NCBI RefSeq assembly: GCF_052065755.1
Contig: NZ_JBQHTK010000005.1
Location: forward strand, 111,766-175,765
Reading direction: 5' to 3'
Source of the DNA: Allocoprococcus sp004560705
Lineage (GTDB): Bacteria > Bacillota > Clostridia > Lachnospirales > Lachnospiraceae
DNA length: 64,000 nucleotides
Shown here: piece by piece, positions 58,403 to 64,000 of the stretch
Layout: every line of letters starts with the position of its first letter
Numbering within the stretch: the first letter of the stretch is position 1
The notes under the pieces: model-generated
Seen by the model: only the letters and a program-made list of their open reading frames with translations
What the model was told of the DNA's origin: nothing
Databases searched by the model: none
Made by a program: the position numbers and the translations under genes

Positions 58403-59587
58403 TTACTTCACCGTAGCAATAAATGCTCCGGCATCCTTTGTGATTGCGAAACCACAATCTGTTTTTTTCTTCACGAAATTATAAAAATCATGATACTTAT
58501 CAACAATATATCGATTCTGATTTCCATGGCAAGACAGAATGTATGCAATTAAAGGCTCTGGCTTTGTTACCGTCAGGCTGTCTTCAAATTGCTGCCAGCT
58601 CACCTCTGAGAAATACTGTGATAACTGCGCCCCGCCATTATCTTTTCCAAATTTATCAAAGAGTACATCGGCAGATAAAATAATCCTATCATCGAACTCC
58701 CGCACCAATTTGCTGACCTCCTGCATGTGCCTGCTACTGTAGGTACTGCAAATCATTCTTCCACCAGGCTTCAATACACGTCGAATTTCAGAAAAAACCT
58801 TTTCTAAATCCTCGCAATAGAACAGCATATGATTGGCGATCACAACATCAAAGCTTCCGTCATCCGCATATATATGATGGGCATCCATCACCTGGCACTG
58901 AATGTCATGATTCAGCTCCGCCAGCTTTTTACCGGTTTCTCTGACGATACCATCGGAGATATCTGTTAATATTATAGAAGCATTATCTGGAATCAGATTC
59001 ACATTCTGGGTCCAGAGTGATCCGTCACCGCACCCCAGCTCCAGTACCCTCTCGCCGGGCTTAATATCCGCCATCCGGTAAAGCCAGGGAAACCATCCCT
59101 CTTTGTTTTCAGAGTATGCACTATGCAGATGGATGCGTGCGGAAATATTGGAAGAATTAACATATTGTGTTTTTAGCTTCTGCTCTAATTCGTTCGCATT
59201 GGAAAGTCTCATCATTTCACTCCAGTTTACTTCCCTGCTTTCCAGAATCGCTTCTCTTGCTTCCTGAATTGATTTTTTCATCAGAATCATCTGTTCAATG
59301 TGCTCATCCAGCAAACTCGTCTGCATCTGTAAAGATTCCAGCCAAAAACCCTGGTCTGTTCCTCTGACTGTCAGCTCCTTAATATCAGAGAGAGGGAAGG
59401 AAAGATATTTCAAGAACAATATCTGCTGCAATTTTGCAAAATCATTATCCGTATAATATCTCGTTCCATTCTCTGCCACATAGGAGGGCTTCAGGATATT
59501 CTGATCATCATAATAGCGCAATGTTTTCTTCGTCACATGAGCCATTTCAGCAAACTTACCGCTGGCATAATAACCATCTTTTTTCAT
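58403..59587 (-). CDS. MerR-family regulator fused to SAM-dependent methyltransferase
   Basis: 394 residues. Residues 1-75 are a MerR winged helix (YASGKFAEMAHVTKKTLRYY), followed by a coiled coil (80-125). Residues 170-390 form a class I methyltransferase with the SAM motif VLELGCGDGSLW, motif II VMDAHHIYADDGSFDVVIAN and RVLKPGGRMIC. It would bind DNA and methylate a small molecule or sense one by the same domain. Substrate unknown. Confidence 0.88.
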   Translation of the reverse strand: MKKDGYYASGKFAEMAHVTKKTLRYYDDQNILKPSYVAENGTRYYTDNDFAKLQQILFLKYLSFPLSDIKELTVRGTDQGFWLESLQMQTSLLDEHIEQMILMKKSIQEAREAILESREVNWSEMMRLSNANELEQKLKTQYVNSSNISARIHLHSAYSENKEGWFPWLYRMADIKPGERVLELGCGDGSLWTQNVNLIPDNASIILTDISDGIVRETGKKLAELNHDIQCQVMDAHHIYADDGSFDVVIANHMLFYCEDLEKVFSEIRRVLKPGGRMICSTYSSRHMQEVSKLVREFDDRIILSADVLFDKFGKDNGGAQLSQYFSEVSWQQFEDSLTVTKPEPLIAYILSCHGNQNRYIVDKYHDFYNFVKKKTDCGFAITKDAGAFIATVK

Positions 59588-59616
59588 CTGTACCCTCCTT
59601 TCATTCCGTCAGTTTT

Positions 59617-60531
59617 TTACAGTTTTGCCTCTTCTAGGTATCTTCTCACTGCATCCTGCCATGTCGGCAAAGGCTCAAAACCGTTTTCAATCAGCTTGCT
59701 CTTATCCAGTCTGCTGTTTACCGGTCTCGCAGCTTTAGATAATCCATACTCTTCAGTAGAAACAGGCACCACTCTGGTCTTCAATCCATACTGCCGGTAG
59801 AACTCACAGCAGAAGTCGTACCAGCTAATGTAGCCGCCCTCATTCGTGGCGTGATAGTAGCCGTACTTCTCGGTCTCGCACATATCCACAAGTAGGCGTG
59901 CCAGGTCGAAGCAATAGGTAGGTGTGCCAATCTGATCATTGACCACCCGAACTTCATCATGGGTCTTGCCCACATTGATCATGGTCTTGATGAAGTTCTT
60001 ACCGTTCAGGCCGAACACCCATGCGATACGGACGATGAAGTACTTCTCCAGCGTGTTCGCAACCGCCAACTCGCCTTCTAATTTGGTCTGACCATAGACG
60101 TTCAGCGGCTTATAGTCCTTGCAGTCCGGTTTCCAAGGCTCTGTTCCCTGACCATCGAACACATAGTCGGTGGACAGATAAAGCATCTTGCAATTCAGTT
60201 TCTTGCAGGTATCAGCAATGTTCTGGGTACCGCCTGCATTCACTTTTCTAACAGCTTCTACCTTATCGTCATCTTCTGCCATATCCACAGCAGTCCATGC
60301 AGCACAGTGGATCACCGCATCCGGTTTGACAGCTTCAATCACCTTGGAAACCGCATCTTTATCTGTGATGTCCAGCTTTACGTAGTCCATTCTGGTAACC
60401 GCGCTACCATCTGCGACACCTGCATAGGTATCTGCCATATCAGAACCGATGCCCTGATGACCTCTTTTATTCAATTCATTCATGACATCATGGCCCAGCT
60501 GACCATTAACGCCTGTTACAAAGAACTTCAT
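59617..60531 (-). CDS. rfbD: dTDP-4-dehydrorhamnose reductase
   Basis: 304 residues. It carries out the last step of dTDP-L-rhamnose synthesis. NAD(P) motif TGVNGQLGHDV at the N-terminus, catalytic Tyr-x-x-x-Lys in VYGQTKLEGE. The start MKFFVTGVNGQ at 60531 adjoins the rfbB stop. Last gene of rfbA-C-B-D. Confidence 0.96.
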   Translation of the reverse strand: MKFFVTGVNGQLGHDVMNELNKRGHQGIGSDMADTYAGVADGSAVTRMDYVKLDITDKDAVSKVIEAVKPDAVIHCAAWTAVDMAEDDDKVEAVRKVNAGGTQNIADTCKKLNCKMLYLSTDYVFDGQGTEPWKPDCKDYKPLNVYGQTKLEGELAVANTLEKYFIVRIAWVFGLNGKNFIKTMINVGKTHDEVRVVNDQIGTPTYCFDLARLLVDMCETEKYGYYHATNEGGYISWYDFCCEFYRQYGLKTRVVPVSTEEYGLSKAARPVNSRLDKSKLIENGFEPLPTWQDAVRRYLEEAKL

Positions 60532-60532
60532 A

Positions 60533-61567
60533 TCAATTTCTCTCCGTGTAGTTCTTCTCAATCCAGTTGAGGTATTCTCCACTCGTGCATTCTTCAGTCC
60601 ACTTTCTACCTTCTTCAGACAGGTACCAATCGATGGTCAGCACAATACCATCCTTGAACATGGTGGTCGGTCCCCAACCAAGCTCTTTATTTGCCTTTGC
60701 AGGATCAATTGCATATCTCTGATCATGTCCATGACGGTCACCAACATGTGTAATCAGACTTTCAGGTTTACCCAGCTTGTCCAAGATAATCTTTACGATT
60801 TCGATATTTGCTTTCTCATTGTGACCACCGAGGTTATAAACCTCACCAACACGGCCCTTTTCAATGACAGCGAGAATTCCGTAGCAGTGATCCTTTACAT
60901 ACAGCCAGTCACGGACATTCAGACCTTCGCCGTAAACCGGGAGCGACTTGTCATGAGTGGCATTGTGAATCATCAGGGGGATCAGCTTCTCCGGGAACTG
61001 ATATGGTCCATAGTTATTGGAACAGCGGCTGATCGTCACAGGAAGACCGTAAGTACGGTGATATGCAAGTACTAACAGGTCCGCAGATGCCTTACTGGTG
61101 GAGTAAGGAGAACTTGTATGCAGAGGAGTATCTTCATGGAAGAACAGGTCGGGACGATCTAATGGAAGATCACCATAAACCTCATCTGTAGAAACCTGAT
61201 GGTATCTCTCAATTCCATACTTACGGCAAGCATCCATTAATACTGCAGTACCAAGGATATTGGTCTCTAGGAAAATCTGAGGATTTGTGATGGAACGGTC
61301 AACATGAGATTCTGCTGCGAAGTTCACAACGATATCTGGCTTTTCCTCTTCAAAAATCTTCTCGATTGCCGCTCTGTCTCTGATGTCTGTTTTAAAGAAC
61401 TTGTAGTTAGGGTTTTTCAGTTCTTCTTCAATGGTGGAAGGGTTTGCAGCATAAGTGCAGACATCCACATTCAGGACTCTATATTCAGGTCTTTCTGCCA
61501 GCAGAAGTTTGCAGAAGCAGTTTCCAATAAAACCAGTACCACCGGTTACTAAAATAGTCTTACTCAT
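60533..61567 (-). CDS. rfbB: dTDP-glucose 4,6-dehydratase
   Basis: 344 residues, extended SDR family. NAD motif VTGGTGFIGN, catalytic YSTSKASADLL, and the substrate region NNYGPYQFPEKLIPL. Second enzyme of dTDP-rhamnose synthesis. The start MSKTILVTGG (61567) has GGAGA upstream. Confidence 0.96.
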   Translation of the reverse strand: MSKTILVTGGTGFIGNCFCKLLLAERPEYRVLNVDVCTYAANPSTIEEELKNPNYKFFKTDIRDRAAIEKIFEEEKPDIVVNFAAESHVDRSITNPQIFLETNILGTAVLMDACRKYGIERYHQVSTDEVYGDLPLDRPDLFFHEDTPLHTSSPYSTSKASADLLVLAYHRTYGLPVTISRCSNNYGPYQFPEKLIPLMIHNATHDKSLPVYGEGLNVRDWLYVKDHCYGILAVIEKGRVGEVYNLGGHNEKANIEIVKIILDKLGKPESLITHVGDRHGHDQRYAIDPAKANKELGWGPTTMFKDGIVLTIDWYLSEEGRKWTEECTSGEYLNWIEKNYTERN

Positions 61568-61581
61568 ATCTCTATCTCCCA

Positions 61582-62157
61582 TTAACAGTTCTCGTTGTAA
61601 ATAAACTGATTATCAGAAGTATCAAGTGTTGGGCCAATCATGTCCTTTTCGCTTAATATCGGTTCAATACCATTCAGCAGACTGCCCCAATCTACATTGA
61701 CCTCAGGTGCATCGTATCTCATGCCGCCCTCTGCTGGTTTGTTATAGACATTGTCACATTTGTAGCGGAACTCAACGTCATCTGTGAGTGTCAGAAATCC
61801 GTGTGCAAATCCACGAGGAATAAAGAACTGTCTGTGGTTCTCCGCTGATAATTCAACAGATACCCACTGTCCAAAGGTCGGACTGCCTTTACGAATATCT
61901 ACAGCAACATCGATGACAGTACCTTTTGTGCAAGACACTAATTTTGCCTGTGCATAAGGCGGATTCTGCCAGTGAAGACCACGAAGGGTTCCTTTTTGCG
62001 CCGAGAAGCTCATATTGTCCCGGACAAATTCTGTGGTAATCCCTAGCGCTTTATATTTCGGCTTGTTATAGGTTTCTGTAAAATACCCACGGTGGTCACC
62101 GAAAACATCCGTCTCGATAATTAACACACCTGGAATTTTTGTCTCGATTGCTTTCAT
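61582..62157 (-). CDS. rfbC: dTDP-4-dehydrorhamnose 3,5-epimerase
   Basis: 191 residues, RmlC cupin. Conserved DHRGYFTETYN, catalytic His in GTLRGLHWQ and FFIPRGFAHGFLTL. Its ATG overlaps the rfbA stop (TAATG). Confidence 0.96.
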   Translation of the reverse strand: MKAIETKIPGVLIIETDVFGDHRGYFTETYNKPKYKALGITTEFVRDNMSFSAQKGTLRGLHWQNPPYAQAKLVSCTKGTVIDVAVDIRKGSPTFGQWVSVELSAENHRQFFIPRGFAHGFLTLTDDVEFRYKCDNVYNKPAEGGMRYDAPEVNVDWGSLLNGIEPILSEKDMIGPTLDTSDNQFIYNENC

Positions 62158-63044
62158 TACCCTCTTACCTTTCCTTCTGCTACAGCCTGCAGATGCTTTC
62201 CATATGGACTCTTCCCATAACGTGCAGCGGACTCCAGCAGTTTTTCTTTATCAATCCACTCATAACGGAATGCGATCTCCTCCGGCGCGGAAATCTTGAT
62301 ACCCTGTCTCTTTTCTACCATCTGGACAAAATCAGCTGCTTCCACAAGGCTATCCATTGTACCGGTATCGAGCCATGCAAAGCCACGACCAAGAAGCTGA
62401 ACATCAAGACGACCTTCGTTCAGATACATCTCATTCAGCGTTGTGATTTCCAATTCTCCTCTTGCGCTAGGCTTCACTTCATTCGCCTTAGCACTTACAC
62501 CTGCAGGATAGAAATACAGACCTGTTACAGCATAGTTGGATTTCGGATTGAGCGGCTTTTCTTCAATGCTGGTAGCCTGTCCATTCTCATCGAAAGCAAC
62601 AACACCGAATCTCTCCGGGTCTGGAACGTAATAGCCAAACACGGTAGCACGGTTGTTTTCCTCAGCATCAACTACAGCTGCTTTCAAAATCTTACTGAAG
62701 CCATTACCATAGAAAATGTTGTCACCAAGAACCATTGCTCCAGCTTCTCCATTAAGGAACTCCTCGCCAAGGATAAATGCCTGTGCCAGTCCATCAGGAC
62801 TTGGCTGAACCTTGTACGAAAGTTTGATGCCATACTGAGATCCATCTCCAAGTAGAGCCTCAAAACGAGGTGTGTCGGTAGGCGTAGAAATAATAAGAAT
62901 ATCCTTGATACCTGCAAGCATCAATGTGGACAGTGGATAATAGATCATCGGCTTATCGTAAACAGGCAGAAGCTGTTTACTGGTAACCATGGTGAGAGGA
63001 TAAAGTCTGGTGCCGGAACCTCCAGCAAGAATGATACCTTTCAT
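62157..63044 (-). CDS. rfbA: Glucose-1-phosphate thymidylyltransferase
   Basis: 295 residues. Signature GIILAGGSGTRLYPLT and the metal-binding LGDNIFYG. It starts the dTDP-L-rhamnose pathway from glucose-1-phosphate and dTTP. First gene of the operon; AAAGGAG precedes the ATG. About 190 bp of AT-rich sequence upstream should hold the promoter (a TATAAT occurs near 63160 on the minus strand) but I cannot fix its -35. Confidence 0.96.
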   Translation of the reverse strand: MKGIILAGGSGTRLYPLTMVTSKQLLPVYDKPMIYYPLSTLMLAGIKDILIISTPTDTPRFEALLGDGSQYGIKLSYKVQPSPDGLAQAFILGEEFLNGEAGAMVLGDNIFYGNGFSKILKAAVVDAEENNRATVFGYYVPDPERFGVVAFDENGQATSIEEKPLNPKSNYAVTGLYFYPAGVSAKANEVKPSARGELEITTLNEMYLNEGRLDVQLLGRGFAWLDTGTMDSLVEAADFVQMVEKRQGIKISAPEEIAFRYEWIDKEKLLESAARYGKSPYGKHLQAVAEGKVRG

Positions 63045-63235
63045 AGTGTTGATACTCCTTTATATATGTTGATTTCTAATGTACTCTTTCGTTACACTTA
63101 CCACATATACATCATACGCTATGCCCCAAGATCACACTCAATACTTATTTTTCAAAAAATTATACAAAAATTTAGAAAGCCTTTTTCCTGCTTATAGTCA
63201 TATCACACACATAACTACGGCAAGTATCAAACCAA

Positions 63236-63394
63236 TTATACGAGAAAAGTAGAGTCCGGATTATCGGCAATGAGCTGGTAAGCTATGTAGGACTTCCCCA
63301 GCCCAGTGGGATGGACAATACAAGCCCTGTTGGCTTTTTTGAATGATTTGATGAGTGCCTTGTAGGCTTTCAGGTTATGGTCTAGGATTTGCAT
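63236..63394 (-). pseudogene. N-terminal fragment of a DEAD/DEAH helicase-like protein
   Basis: 52 codons from MQILDHNLKAYKALIKSF to a stop, with Walker A HPTGLGKSYIAY. This is the start of a superfamily 2 helicase domain and everything after the first motif is missing. A purine-rich site precedes the ATG, so a short peptide may be made, but the enzyme is broken. Confidence 0.65.
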
Positions 63395-63419
63395 TTTTTT
63401 CCTCTTCACTACTCTTCTT

Positions 63420-63700
63420 CACTACTCTTCATCCCACTCAACTACAAAACAAAAAAACAAAACAACCCACACAACAAACAAAAGAAGACAAGAAACACAA
63501 CCAAACACAACAATAAAAAAAGCGCGGGGATGGGTTTTTAGTTGTTTGGTGTGTGTTTTCTCCTTCTCTTCTTATCCGCTCTATTCTTCCACATCCCAAC
63601 CTAACACCACAACAAAACAAAAATAAAACAACACAGAGAAGAGAAAACAATAAAAGAAGACAAGAAACAATACCAACAAAACCAATCAACTAGTTAAGCA
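63420..63700. repeat. A/C-rich low-complexity tract with internal duplication
   Basis: The plus strand is mostly A and C over about 63440-63515 and 63600-63690, with a T-rich middle. AAAAGAAGACAAGAAACA occurs at 63480-63497 and 63652-63669. No gene is supported here; a cysteine/valine-rich frame on the minus strand is a composition artefact. Confidence 0.6.
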
Positions 63701-63815
63701 AAAAATCGGGGTGTTTGGTTTCCGAGATAATTGGGAGTGGTACGTATCATTTATAAATCGTTATTCTGTACCCCCCCACAGCCCGTCCAGAAACTCCATT
63801 TTTAGGCATAAAATT

Positions 63816-63880
63816 AGCCCCTTTCTTTCATTGTGTCATTGAAAACTGAATAAAACTCACACATTTGAAAGATAGGGGCT
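63816..63880. other. Inverted repeat beyond the transposase stop
   Basis: AGCCCCTTTCTTTCA (63816-63830) is nearly the reverse complement of TTTGAAAGATAGGGGCT (63864-63880). It overlaps the transposase stop codon and may form the 3' hairpin of the insertion sequence. Confidence 0.5.
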
Positions 63881-64000
63881 ATACTCCCGCCATCAGTTCC
63901 ATCATTTTTTGAAATCCGAGAAGGTTTTTTGCCCTCTCTATATTATATCCAAGGCAAAAGAGCGCAAACTCCCCCGTGACCTTCCTAAGACCCCGCAGGA
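63879..64000 (-). CDS. IS1182-type transposase, C-terminus only
   Basis: The last 40 codons are visible (LRGLRKVTGEFALFCLGYNI to a TAG at 63879); the gene runs off the right edge. The pattern of Arg/Lys followed by FALFCLGYNIERA is typical of the C-terminal end of IS1182-family DDE transposases. The true end of the insertion sequence is probably within 63770-63815. Confidence 0.7.
   Translation of the reverse strand, partial: LRGLRKVTGEFALFCLGYNIERAKNLLGFQKMMELMAGV

Noticed and set aside
63438..63689. An 83-codon Cys/Phe/Val-rich minus-strand frame
   Set aside because: It comes entirely from the A/C-rich low-complexity tract and has no motif or plausible start.
1..64000. CRISPR arrays, toxin-antitoxin or restriction systems
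   Set aside because: No regularly spaced repeats, no cas genes and no recognisable toxin-antitoxin or restriction gene pair were seen on either strand.

Overview
The window looks like the chromosome of a spore-forming, anaerobic Lachnospiraceae (Clostridium cluster XIVa) bacterium. The basis is glycine reductase with two in-frame UGA selenocysteine codons, an alpha/beta-type small acid-soluble spore protein, a SleC spore cortex hydrolase, DUF5716/DUF5717-type genes and a low-to-moderate GC character. Most genes are on the minus strand. The genus was not determined.

Layout. 1-10,300: start of a threonine/serine exporter-like gene, then a Stickland-type glycine reductase locus on the minus strand (grdX-grdE-grdB, then trxB-trxA-grdA-grdC-grdD). 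It is preceded by a glycine riboswitch with a terminator platform and by an AGCS-family amino-acid:Na+ symporter, so uptake, sensing and reduction of glycine are encoded together. 10,300-25,000: purB, purF, three lineage-specific proteins (TPR, DUF5716, DUF5717), a PLP aminotransferase on the plus strand, a cupin and carAB. 25,000-27,500: Fe-S aldo/keto reductase and a transglutaminase-like membrane protein.

27,563-39,038 is the most unusual part. A sleC gene (pro-form spore cortex-lytic enzyme) is cut in two by a ~10.2-kb element flanked by a 13-bp direct repeat. Joining the two halves at the repeat restores one uninterrupted 420-residue SleC. The element carries a large serine recombinase, a 44-codon ORF overlapping its start, and a complete sugar-uptake cassette: a YesM/YesN-type two-component system plus a YtfQ-YtfR-YtfT-YjfF (galactofuranose-type) ABC transporter. 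The arrangement resembles skin-type elements that split sporulation genes and leave by site-specific excision in the mother cell. Excision here is a hypothesis.

39,000-44,500: SASP gene, tRNA-Thr(CGU), recG, a FakA-like DAK protein, Asp23/Gls24 and rpmB. 44,500-49,000: a cell-envelope regulatory cluster (Wzz/CpsC, class B sortase, LCP ligase, a tiny secreted protein with a sortase-like tail, CpsB phosphatase, CpsD tyrosine kinase). 49,000-56,000: a tail-anchored surface-type protein, a Lon-like AAA ATPase, a hybrid histidine kinase with an internal deletion, an ABC-2 exporter and an AAA/PD-(D/E)XK protein. 56,200-63,050: nucleotidyltransferase, a ~1.2-kb graveyard of gene fragments, a MerR-methyltransferase fusion, and the complete dTDP-L-rhamnose operon rfbACBD. 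63,050-64,000: a truncated helicase fragment, an odd A/C-rich low-complexity tract and the 3' end of an IS1182-type transposase.
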